This document shows, in pieces, positions 58,501-64,000 of a DNA stretch of 64,000 nt (positions within the stretch are counted from its first letter, which is position 1; every line of letters begins with the position of its first letter). Source of the DNA: Azorinus chamasolen. Taxonomy: Eukaryota > Mollusca > Bivalvia > Cardiida > Solecurtidae. The position numbers and the translations under genes were made by a program. Under the pieces are notes generated by a model. It was not told where the DNA came from and made no database searches. It worked only from the letters and a program-made list of their open reading frames with translations. The stretch lies in assembly GCA_963576725.1 (NCBI GenBank), contig OY755252.1, positions 52,911,059 to 52,975,058 on the forward strand, given 5' to 3'.

Positions 58501-61204
58501 ATAAATTAGATCTGATTCTACAGTGTGTCATGGCCAAAATGTCCTTTTTAAGAAAAAAATAAATAAATAATAATTTAATATAGAAATTCAGTAAATTAAC
58601 CATTTACTCATTAAATATGCTTTTCTACGCCTTTGCAAACAGAGAAGACCCAGATCAGTAGGAGCCGTCTGATCAGGGTCTGCTGTTTTGCTCATGAAAT
58701 GACATAGCCCTTTCCATGTTCTATGTTTTTTCAAGCTTCAATACCTAGTGAATAATGAAATATGGAAGGTGGAACATTGTAGCCATTTTAGAAAGTAAAG
58801 AAACAGATCTATCAAATTCCATCAGCAAACAGAGTAGACCCTGATCAGACGGCTCCTATAGGAGCTGTCTAATCTGGGTCAACCATATTTGCAAATGTGT
58901 GAAAAAAAAGTTTATTTGAAGGAAAGGGATAGATATGATTGTAGTTTCAACATGATTAAATATTCCAGTGGTCATGTGCCATTATAAAAATGTATCTAAT
59001 TTGTATCATCATCAGAGCAACACATAAATGTGAGTACTCAAGTACTTAAATTCTCATTTCTCCACTAAACCCTATGTTGTGACCACTCATTAAAATCATC
59101 CAAATGACAAATTCTAAAGAGTGGTCACAGCATACGGTTTAGTGGAGAAAAAAAGAAGAAATTCATAAAAATATTTTAATTTATGCCTCTTATCTATACC
59201 TGTGCATGAATTCATAAAAATTAATCTAATTAGTATTCATGATGTCATTATTTCTCACATAAATATTCATGGAGTACATGGTCAATATCAAACCACCTCT
59301 TAACTAGAGTTCAGTGGGTTGTGTAACAAACTCTCTACCTTTTAGTGGATTGTTGTGTAACAAATTCTCTACCTTTTTTGTGATGTCCTGGTTCAGCAGT
59401 CTCAACTCCCCATCTATCTTCTTCCTCTTGCTAATGGCCACCTCTCTCTCAGACTTCACACCTCTCAACTGTTGACCCTTCTCTTGGAAAACCGGAACCA
59501 GCGATTTCTGAACAAAACAAACATGTACAAACGATGAATATGTGATTAGAACTTCATTAACACTTTACTTAATAACAGAGTAGACCCAGATCAGAAAGCT
59601 CCTATGGGTCTACTCTGTTGGTCTCTGTGTTACAATTGGTTCTCTACAGTTTGCCATGGAAATAAACTTCCTTATTTTATATTTTTCTACTAGAATTAGT
59701 CCCTTCAATCAGCCCTTTCCCTTCAGTCAATCAGAGTTTAACTAGACAGTCCACTCAGTATTAAAGGCTTAACCCTTTACTCCATAAGTATGCCTTTGCA
59801 AACAGAGTAGACCTAGACCAGACAGCTCCTACAGGAGCTGTCTGATCAGAATCTGCTGTTTGCTTATGGAATAATATAGATCTGTTTGTACAGGTTTTGC
59901 CTAGGCAAATATATTTCATGTGTTATTAATAAGGAGTTTTAAAAATGTATTTGTCACAGTAGAAATTGCGATTCAGGACAATCTTCGATTCTCCTAGGAC
60001 AAATTGCAATCGCAATCTCTCCTAGGACAGACTCCAATCTGATCAAGTAGTTTGGATCCAGAAGGTTTATGGTCATTTGCTTGAATGTTTTCTATGCATC
60101 CTGTGTCTTGCTGCGTTTGTCTTCCGTCAGTGAATATTCACAATGTTATAAATTCTTTCATGATTGTCTATCAGAGAATGGGTTAATATGTGATTATACA
60201 CATAAATTAATGAACTAATTAGACTAACTGGGATCCCTGATCATTTGTACTTGTGAAATTCTGAGTAAAAAGGTGGTTTATAAGAATATTGATCTTGATC
60301 CATTAATCTTAAAGCATATTAGTCTTAACTAGTAGAATTGCTAATTATCCTAGGATAGATTAGGATCGGAGTCTGTCCTAGGAGAGATTGCGATCGTAAT
60401 CTGTCCCAGGAGAATCGGAGATTGTCCTGAATTGCAATTTCTAATGTAACATATTCACGATAATTTCTTCCATAAATTTTAATGAAATAAAGGTATTTGG
60501 TGTGGTGTCCTTTCGTATGTGGCTCTCCCTGTTTGACTGTTTTTTTTCCACATTAAACTGGCAAGCGCATTCTGAATGCTCTAGCATTCACAAGTCACAG
60601 CCCATATTTAACTCTTCACATGATAACAATGCAAATTGATGCATCTGCAAACAGAGTAGAACAAGATCAGACAGCTCTCTGATCAATCTGCTCTGTTAGA
60701 TCGGATTCTCCAGTTTCTGCTATGGCCAAACATTCCCTATTCACGTCAATATTTTTTTTTTTTTTAACTAATTATACTTTACATAGTTATTCATCAACCC
60801 TTCTGCATGATATACATGTACACATATGTATGCCTTTGCAAACACAGTAGACTCAGATCAGAGAGCTCCTATGGGAGCTTTCTACATAACTTCTGTCCTG
60901 CATTAAGTTATAACCTGCCTCTTCAGCTCAAAATTAAACCTCAAATGGTGGTTGTATTAGAAGGGTCTTACTGTACAAATATTCATAAAACAAGGGTTAA
61001 GGATAGTCAGAGAAGTTCGAGATATTTCATTGTTACACAATTTGTCCAGCATTCTCACCTGTTCCGTCTCCTTCACTCGTATCTGTTTCAGTACTTCCTC
61101 CATGCTTTCCTCATACTTCTTGCGATTCGGAGGTTTCATCTGCCGGCGGAAATCTTGAGATGAAGACAGAGAGCTGGCCAGCGATCCACATGGGGAACAA
61201 GTGC
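39496..61204 (-). CDS. BFR1 / proton-pump-interactor-type coiled-coil protein, 5'-incomplete, 11 exons in window
   Basis: Join on the minus strand: 61204-61059, 59507-59373, 57388-57318, 55783-55682, 54069-53997, 51931-51835, 47868-47700, 46805-46651, 45926-45793, 41158-41042, 40503-39496. All junctions are GT-AG and all phases agree, giving 734 residues plus stop. Residues about 20-290 are a charged coiled coil. LAEEKKIVAEIDKLKRSKK (about 130) and PFEDEKNLCNTLISYL (about 270-285) match the layout I know from yeast Bfr1 (polysome- and ER-associated RNA-binding factor) and plant proton-pump interactors. The block IIAQFSSLNLNAPSNMSEVP (about 370-390) closes the conserved part, followed by RYYEEQ. 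Residues about 405-734 are a Ser/Asp/Glu-rich, probably disordered tail. The N-terminus lies beyond the right edge, since the first visible codon is split. An RNA- or ER-linked role is inferred from the family only. Confidence 0.8.
40910..41041. repeat. 37-bp minisatellite abutting a splice donor
   Basis: Units tagtgtatcatggcacatag cctagcttgagttttac, three to four copies. The last one ends exactly at exon 41042, so the intron's gtaggctatgtgccatg is repeat sequence. Confidence 0.85.
41042..41158 (-). CDS. BFR1-like gene, exon 10
   Basis: 117 bp in phase 0 on both sides. It encodes TKPLAHTPQIIAQFSSLNLN and APSNMSEVPASVEQLQARK, a conserved C-terminal block of the family. Its donor gtaggctatg is the first base pairs of a minisatellite unit (see 40910-41041). 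A 957-bp TIR element starts 41 bp upstream of the acceptor. Confidence 0.82.
41200..42156. mobile_element. 957-bp TIR element (cagtgctcc ends)
   Basis: cagtgctccttccattaacg at the left, ttgtttggaggcagcactg at the right, TA on the left. It is related to 17153-17514. It holds further ccctctctacaacgac pieces and no convincing frame. Confidence 0.6.
42626..42903 (+). mobile_element. Short CAAGAG element
   Basis: Begins CAAGAGTGTGTTTATGAAAC (hairpin gtgttt/aaacac), contains gacggacggacagacgg, ends gcccgcctttgggggcataaaaa. Confidence 0.72.
43061..44636 (+). mobile_element. CAAGAG element with about ten GGTCA-motif units
   Basis: Begins CAAGAGATGTTTGTAAAACA, then units of about 145 bp with aaggtcatggtgaccttgac and ctttgacctagtgacctc. 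Then a (gacc)n tract at 44533-44587 and a hairpin atacccccatttttt... ggggggtataaaaaa. Same family as 1643-3151, opposite strand. Confidence 0.85.
45085..45262. mobile_element. Family C MITE
   Basis: tttttccaccaaaccctata, shortened centre, complement tatagggtttggtggagaaa, then cttatctggagctc. Confidence 0.7.
45264..45604. repeat. Second copy of the CRE-containing dispersed repeat
   Basis: Matches 5130-5398. It adds a long hairpin (gatcacatgttcctaaacga ... agtttaggaacatgtgatc at 45298-45391) and keeps TGACGTCA at 45485-45492. Confidence 0.65.
45793..45926 (-). CDS. BFR1-like gene, exon 9
   Basis: Encodes PGPADSLDDGKFVLLKKSEE followed by a basic segment (NKRQMRRSRKGRKLSV). The KFVLLKK-E pattern followed by a basic patch parallels the end of the core in proton-pump interactors. 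Acceptor tttacag, donor gtaagt. Confidence 0.78.
45953..46181. mobile_element. Family A MITE with a (TATC)n tip
   Basis: TTAA 45949-45952 and 46182-46185. A tatctatctatc tract at 46107-46138 replaces one palindrome arm. Confidence 0.72.
46424..46637. mobile_element. Family A MITE next to a splice donor
   Basis: TTAA 46420-46423 and 46638-46641. The second lies 9 bp inside the intron from exon 46651. Confidence 0.78.
46651..46805 (-). CDS. BFR1-like gene, exon 8
   Basis: Encodes RLQYEALKEPFEDEKNLCNT then LISYLQRYMTTERE..., matching the family pattern of an acidic P(Y/F)E-E-LC--LI-YL block after the coiled coil. It then runs into a Pro/acidic linker. The donor gtaagtgc is followed by TTAA of a family A MITE only 9 bp into the intron. 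Confidence 0.82.
46969..47213. mobile_element. Family A MITE
   Basis: caacccatttcttgtttaca ... catatctatctggtaaaagg TTAA. Core at 47100-47170. Confidence 0.65.
47500..47685. mobile_element. Family C MITE beside exon 47700
   Basis: ctttcttcactcaaacctat, centre caaattgtctccttgaaata, complement, ending cttatctggacctcagtt, 15 bp before the exon. A half copy is at 47340-47400. Confidence 0.7.
47700..47868 (-). CDS. BFR1-like gene, exon 7
   Basis: Encodes ELNQLYEKKRLLHSEFKQNE..., then a Lys/Arg/Glu-rich helix (FQKMMAQKRNKHRKESFKKR) to AMWQER. The run of basic residues could bind RNA, as proposed for Bfr1, but this is inference. Donor gtttgt (non-consensus beyond GT), acceptor ttatag. Confidence 0.78.
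48036..48241. mobile_element. Family A MITE
   Basis: TTAA 48032-48035 and 48242-48245; core at 48070-48140. Confidence 0.78.
48262..48425. mobile_element. Family C MITE
   Basis: gtctccacaaaaccctattt, centre tagaatcgtctctttgagac, complement; near-perfect arms. Confidence 0.75.
48600..49605 (+). mobile_element. CAAGAG element with about 6 units
   Basis: Begins CAAGAGGGCCATGATGGCCC. Units hold tgataagccccggggcgggg, taccaaatatcaaaggtct and gagaagaagatttttaaaga. It ends hairpin ggcactttgtgcc, aggtgagctaaaaa. The flanks look like a split family A MITE. Confidence 0.82.
49925..50115. repeat. TTAA MITE relative with palindromic core, right end unclear
   Basis: ttaaccctttcaatgatgaa, then ggctcctctaggagcc centre and gggtctacactgtttgcaaa. 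Confidence 0.6.
50203..50422. mobile_element. Family B MITE
   Basis: TTAA 50199-50202, cccattccttcctattgac ... tctaggaggaaatgag TTAT. Confidence 0.75.
50545..50803. mobile_element. Family A MITE (A3 subtype)
   Basis: TTAA 50541-50544 and 50804-50807, the latter shared with the next element; A3 tail ggtattgaaattttgaataa. Confidence 0.8.
50808..51028. mobile_element. Family B MITE
   Basis: TTAA 50804-50807 (shared) and 51029-51032; centre ctcctataggag. Confidence 0.8.
51195..51405. repeat. About 27-bp minisatellite
   Basis: Six to seven copies of gagctgttgaaaatgcccc(c)ttatct with length variation. Confidence 0.8.
51835..51931 (-). CDS. BFR1-like gene, exon 6
   Basis: Encodes YFNKTVHSLGKREEEIRKLS and RESKAKEEELKI plus one base. 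It is a heptad-like coiled coil. Acceptor tatggcag, donor gtaagt. Confidence 0.8.
52041..53985. mobile_element. Family A MITE split by a CAAGAG element, ending at a splice donor
   Basis: ttaacccctttccataatat at the left, tcatggagtaaagga TTAA 53986-53989 at the right. One base separates that TTAA from the gtaagt of exon 53997. Confidence 0.68.
52216..53774 (+). mobile_element. CAAGAG element with about 8 units
   Basis: Begins CAAGAGGGCCATGAGGCCCT. Units of about 160 bp contain cttgggcggggccatttttg, gatcatgctacataccaaat and gttgccatggcaacaagacc. Then an acggacagacggacagacgg tract, hairpin gagcactttgtgctc, tggtgagctaaaaaa. Confidence 0.85.
53997..54069 (-). CDS. BFR1-like gene, exon 5
   Basis: Encodes (V)EYFTQKGEVDKIRENQRRMR then GERD. 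The donor gtaagtg is followed at once by TTAA and the end of a family A MITE. The acceptor is atttcag. Confidence 0.8.
54099..54243. mobile_element. Family C MITE, half decayed, plus family B fragment to 54312
   Basis: ggaggtccagataaagatgc, attttccaccaaccctgtgt, then a B tail tatcacaatggtttcaacaa ... ggaggaaaggg TTAA. Confidence 0.6.
54364..54572. mobile_element. Family A MITE
   Basis: cccttcccttcatataaac, core at 54400-54475, ending aaacagggaaagggTTAT. Confidence 0.72.
54590..54690. repeat. 35-bp tandem repeat, 3 copies
   Basis: gagaaagagcttctggtgag catctgcgtggggtc, near identical. Confidence 0.88.
54788..55150. mobile_element. Family B MITE with a tail duplication
   Basis: TTAA 54784-54787 and palindrome at 54820-54890. 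The segment ttctctagtaaatgctcctt ... aaaccccagaattaaaaacc then occurs twice (about 54910-55028 and 55046-55150). Confidence 0.7.
55682..55783 (-). CDS. BFR1-like gene, exon 4
   Basis: Encodes (R)NMEWQLKTQNFRLAEEKKIV and AEIDKLKRSKKVL. This is the segment most diagnostic of the Bfr1/proton-pump-interactor family: a short hydrophobic-charged block ending in an EEK...EI..L pattern. Donor gtaagt, acceptor ctatccag. A family P MITE lies 30 bp upstream of the acceptor. Confidence 0.82.
55814..56018. mobile_element. Family P MITE, 205 bp, twin of 8325-8529
   Basis: cagtaaaaccccgctaatgc ... ttttactg, TA at both sides, palindrome 55880-55951 with one mismatched pair. It ends 30 bp from the acceptor of exon 55682-55783. 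Confidence 0.9.
56038..56160. mobile_element. Family A MITE with internal deletion
   Basis: ccctttccttcatacaaac, half a core, then aataaatattaatgatgtca ... caacagggataggg TTAA 56161-56164. Confidence 0.7.
56484..57303 (+). mobile_element. CAAGAGCACCGC element with two internal arrays
   Basis: Begins caagagcaccgcatgcgggt (hairpin caccgcatgcgggtg). About eleven 40-41-bp units (gttgtgagagcaccgcatgc...) run to 56900, then eight 27-bp units (tttgggatggtgaacaagtg tgtgaag) at 56992-57215. It ends gatgacctaaaaa, 14 bp from exon 57318. Long frames on both strands come from the arrays. Confidence 0.78.
57318..57388 (-). CDS. BFR1-like gene, exon 3 (short)
   Basis: 71 bp encoding MGSLSRVESNLHYKNEAKID and DAI plus two bases. 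The donor gtaaaaaat is followed after about 14 bp by the TAAAAA terminus of a CAAGAG element. Phase fits both neighbours. Confidence 0.75.
57473..58110. mobile_element. Cluster of family A MITEs
   Basis: A damaged copy at 57473-57655; one at 57705-57868 between TTAA 57701-57704 and 57869-57872; another from 57873 with a doubled half-core (atcctgtaggagccatctga at 57902 and 57940). Confidence 0.65.
58600..59280. mobile_element. Family A MITE containing a second A (A3) and a family C
   Basis: The outer copy starts at TTAA 58596-58599 and ends attcatggagtacatgg. Inner A3 copy at 58707-58930 (ccctttccatgttctatg ... gaaggaaaggg), family C at 59019-59219. Confidence 0.65.
59373..59507 (-). CDS. BFR1-like gene, coiled-coil exon 2 of the visible set
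   Basis: 135 bp in phase 0 at both ends. It encodes KSLVPVFQEKGQQLRGVK..., continuing through a Lys/Glu-rich stretch to LNQDITKK. The donor is gtagag. A 34-bp direct duplication just downstream carries a second copy of the exon end plus donor (see findings). Confidence 0.8.
59570..59660. repeat. Family A core fragment
   Basis: aacagagtagacccagatca gaaagctcctatgggtctac; no ends. Confidence 0.5.
59956..60448. mobile_element. Long-TIR element (about 85-bp inverted ends)
   Basis: Left agaaattgcgattcaggaca ... tctcctaggacagactccaa, complemented at 60360-60446 (ggagtctgtcctaggagaga ... aattgcaatttct). The middle is unrelated AT-rich DNA. Confidence 0.75.
60610..60985. repeat. Mixed family A / family P remnants
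   Basis: A core pieces at 60645-60700 and 60830-60870, then a P half core gctttctacataacttctgt cctgcattaag. No intact ends. Confidence 0.45.
61059..61204 (-). CDS. BFR1-like gene, first exon in window
   Basis: The acceptor is ctcatctcag and the donor gtgaga. It starts with two bases of a split codon, then TCSPCGSLASSLSSSQ, a Ser-rich leader, followed by the start of the family core (MKPPNRKKYEESMEEVLKQI, then RVKETEQ). Earlier exons must lie beyond 64000; 61205-64000 shows only repeats. Confidence 0.78.
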
Positions 61205-61499
61205 CTGAGATGAGAAAAGGGTAAAAACGTGGAGATTCTACAAAACCAGGTTTTATGATACAAGAATGGTTTCTATGTAACATGACCAGAATTACAATAA
61301 CCCTATTATTCACAAATATTCGTTTAAGATTCCGCCCATTTTCATTAACCCATATCCCGCTATTTGTGACATGATGTGATTACAAACAGCTTGGATCCAG
61401 ATAAAAATGGAGCGTTACTCTGTATTTCATCAGAATCGAAGCTGTTTGATACTCATCCTTAAGAGCTTGATCAAAATGAAAGTAGTCAAATTGCACCAG

Positions 61500-61625
61500 A
61501 TCCATATTATAATTTCACAAGCAAACACAGCAGACTCTGATCAGTTGGCTCTATAGGAGCCATCTGATCTGGATCTACTCTGTTGCAATGGCATGGAAAA
61601 GTGTTTGTGAGAAGGAAAGGTTTAA
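61500..61625. repeat. Family A right-half fragment
   Basis: tttcacaagcaaacacagca, core, gagaaggaaaggttt. Confidence 0.55.
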
Positions 61626-61679
61626 AAACCCAGAAAAGACAGTATCTTTACACTTTGCAAGCTACCAGGGAAATCGCGA

Positions 61680-61860
61680 TTACATATGCAAACAGTCTGG
61701 ATCCAGATGAGACGCTGCATAATGTGGCGTCTCATCAGGATCTATACTGTGTGACATTTTGACCCAAAAAAAATGAGAGAAATCTTCTTTTGAGAATAAA
61801 GGCAGACGACAAGTGATGCAGACGGAAAATTTCTTAGCGTGCAAAGAGTAGATTGCTGTA
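61680..61860. repeat. GTTTGGATCC palindromic repeat
   Basis: gcaaacagtctggatccaga ... tctcatcaggatctatactg with inner gacgctgcataatgtggcgtc hairpin. I associate this repeat type with zebra mussel and its relatives, from memory. Confidence 0.6.
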
Positions 61861-62401
61861 CATCAAAACATTCCAATGTTCTTTCAAAACAACAAAATAC
61901 ATGCATAATCGTGTGACATATCTATGCATTTGAGGCGAGTCCAGACATCTTTATCTGCATGATCAGATTAGCATTATTTACGATCAAAGTGAAACAGTTT
62001 TGATTGGTGGTTATGTAATTAACAATTGTCCCAGTGGTAAACCCATTTCACCCTTTACAATCAAATTTTCAAAGTGGGATGGTGAACCATTGTTTAATGA
62101 TAGAGTCAATTCATAATGAAAAGGTATACACACATGTTGTAGTTTGCCGGAGGAGTTTGAATGAAAATGGGGCAGACTCTGATCCAAGTCAGTGAGCGTC
62201 AAAGAAGTTTAGATCCTGACAAGATGTTGATTAACTTGGTACCTCATCTGGATCCAAACTCTTCACATAGATAATCCCATAATCTCCTCTAGCATGAAAC
62301 GAGTTCAACCTTCATTAATGTTTACGAGAACGGTGCAGCCCTTAATAAAAAGGAGTTTGTACATGAGCTCCATATTATCTACACCGTTTAATCCTTTTCC
62401 T

Positions 62402-62640
62402 TTTCAATATTCATGTTAGAAATAATAACATATGAATATTCATTAGCTGAATTTTTATAATGCCATAAATTATGTACACAGGATGTTTTGATATTGGTTG
62501 AAACTGTAGAGACAGATCTAGTATAATTTCATAAGCAAACACTGAGCAGACCCTGATAAGACCGCTTCTATAGGAACCATCTGCTCTGGGTCTACTCTGT
62601 TTGTAAGTGTGTGAAAAGGTGTTTATGTAAGGGAAAGGAA
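62402..62640. mobile_element. Family A MITE
   Basis: TTAA 62398-62401, tccttttccttttcaatatt, core at 62535-62610, ending tttatgtaagggaaagg. Confidence 0.72.
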
Positions 62641-62794
62641 TAAATCTGATCTGAATATAACTGATTTACCTTTTACCTGTATTATTGTATAACCAAAACA
62701 ACAACTAGCAAAATAGTTCACTTCCTCGCTGAATTCTCAGCCAATCAAACACGACTGTACATTGTACCTAACAGGTAATTAATCAATATTTTAA

Positions 62795-63041
62795 CCCTTT
62801 CCCTCACACAAACGCCTTTTCATGCATTTGCAAGCAGGGTAGACCCAGATCAGAGGGCTCCTATAGGAGCCGTCTGAACAGGGTCTGCTCTATTTTCTTA
62901 TGGTACAATATAGATCTGATTCTACAGTTTCTGCCTGTACAAAAACATCCTGTTAACATATGCTACATGCATTTGAAAAGTTCAGCTAATAAATATTCAT
63001 GATGGCATTATTTCTTACATGAATATTAAACAGGGAAAGAG
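62795..63041. mobile_element. Family A MITE
   Basis: TTAA 62791-62794 and 63042-63045, ccctttccctcacacaaac ... attaaacagggaaagag, centre ggctcctataggagcc. Confidence 0.82.
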
Positions 63042-63164
63042 TTAACCAGACTTCCTAATCTTATGTCTGGTCTGAACTTTTTACTGTTAACTATGCATGT
63101 ATCTTGTAGTCAAGAAAATATCACAGAACAACCCCCCCCCCCACACACACACCTAAACTGGACA

Positions 63165-63250
63165 TCGGTTATGGAGACAGGTGGCAACTTAATGCAGTGC
63201 GAAAGCTTTTTGCATGACTGTCCCCCTGCATTATGCAACCATCTGCCTGA
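63165..63250. repeat. Family P core remnant
   Basis: aggtggcaacttaatgcagt and ccctgcattatgcaaccatc halves. Confidence 0.5.
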
Positions 63251-63280
63251 AAAGACATTGAAATACATGTATTGTAAGAA

Positions 63281-64000
63281 CTCAAGTGCACAGCTTCTGT
63301 TGCTGGTGTCAGTACAGTGTCAAGTGCACAGCTTCTGTTGCTGGTGTCAGTACAGTGTCAGGTGCACGGCTTCTGTTACTGGTGTCTGTACAGTGTCAAG
63401 TACACATCTTCTGTTGCTGGTGTCAGTACAGTGTCAAGTACACAGCTTCTGTTGCTGGTGTCAGTAGTGTCAGGAGCACAGCTTCTGTTGCTGGTGTCAG
63501 TACAGTGTCAGGTGCACATCTTCTGTTGCTGGTGTCAGTACAGTGTCAAGTACACAGCTTCTGTTGCTGGTGTCAGTAGTGTCAGGAGCACAGCTTCTGT
63601 TGCTGGTGTCAGTACAGTGTCAGGTGCACAGCTTCTGTTGCCGGTGTTAGTACAGTGTCAGGTGCACGGCTTCTGTTGATGGTGTCAGTACAGTGTCAGG
63701 TGCACAGCTTCTGTTGCTGGTGTCAGTACAGTGTCAGGTGCACAGCTTCTGTTGCTGGTGTCAGTACAGTGTCAAGTGCACAGCTTCTGTTGCTGGTGTC
63801 TGTACAGTGTCAGGTGCACAGCTTCTGTTGCTGGTGTCAGTACAGTGTCAGGTGCACAGCTTCTGTTGCTGGTGTCAGTACAGTGTCAGGTGCACAGCTT
63901 CTGTTGCTGGTGCCAGTAGTGTCAAGTGCACAGCTTCTGTTGCTGGTGTCTGTACAGTGTCAGGTGCACAGCTTCTGTTGCTGGTGTCAGTACAGTGTCA
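63281..64000. repeat. 38-bp minisatellite running off the right edge
   Basis: About 19 copies of cagcttctgttgctggtgtc agtacagtgtcaggtgca, with 35-bp variants (agtagtgtcaggagca). The unit lacks stops in the plus frames, giving overlapping frames up to 134 aa that I do not regard as genes. Confidence 0.9.

Noticed and set aside
63063..63919. Several Cys/Ser/Val-rich open frames up to 134 aa
   Set aside because: They come from the 38-bp minisatellite shifted through all plus frames. No splice or start context.

Overview
The window is AT-rich, repeat-dense, intron-rich animal DNA. The repeats are of types I associate with bivalve molluscs: tandem units built of GGTCA motifs, elements opening CAAGAG-GGCC, and TTAA-flanked hairpin MITEs. 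A Myida-like clam or mussel is my guess; the species cannot be fixed from the sequence. No bacterial, viral or CRISPR locus is visible.

Only two protein genes can be supported. (1) A plus-strand gene ends at the left. Its last two exons (3324-3481 and 5737-6548) encode an unrecognised, acidic, Ser- and Cys-rich protein. If the ATG at 3325 is the start, the product is 322 aa. (2) A minus-strand gene covers about 39.5-61.2 kb and enters from the right edge. Eleven exons joined by GT-AG introns with consistent phase give 734 residues of a coiled-coil protein of the BFR1 / plant proton-pump-interactor type. Its last exon adds a roughly 335-aa Ser-rich acidic tail that ends VTHL. The two genes converge on about 33 kb of intergenic repeats (6.5-39.5 kb) in which I see no gene.

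Nearly everything else is layered mobile DNA. Family A: more than 50 TTAA-flanked (piggyBac-like) MITEs beginning CCCTTT, with an inner near-palindrome of GCAAACAGAGTAGACC type. Family B: TTAA MITEs with a different palindrome containing TGATAAATAGAGCATTTGCT. Family P: about 205-bp TA-flanked MITEs with CAGTAAAACC (pogo/Tigger-like) ends around a perfect 70-72 bp palindrome. Family C: palindromic MITEs with CTCCACCAAACCC arms. Families A, B and P are otherwise unlike each other but share the same palindrome centre, GCTCCTATAGGAGC. A further group of longer elements begins CAAGAG plus a short hairpin, carries internal tandem arrays, and ends in TAAAAA, usually after a hairpin. Two of these are arrays of nuclear-receptor-like half sites. 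There are also a tRNA-derived SINE with a truncated sister copy, a 954-bp pogo-like element, many minisatellites and several two- or three-level insertions.

Family A copies repeatedly abut at one shared TTAA. Several elements end within 5-15 bp of 5' splice sites of the minus-strand gene. Repeat coordinates are generally good to a few bases where a TTAA or TA boundary is quoted, and approximate elsewhere.
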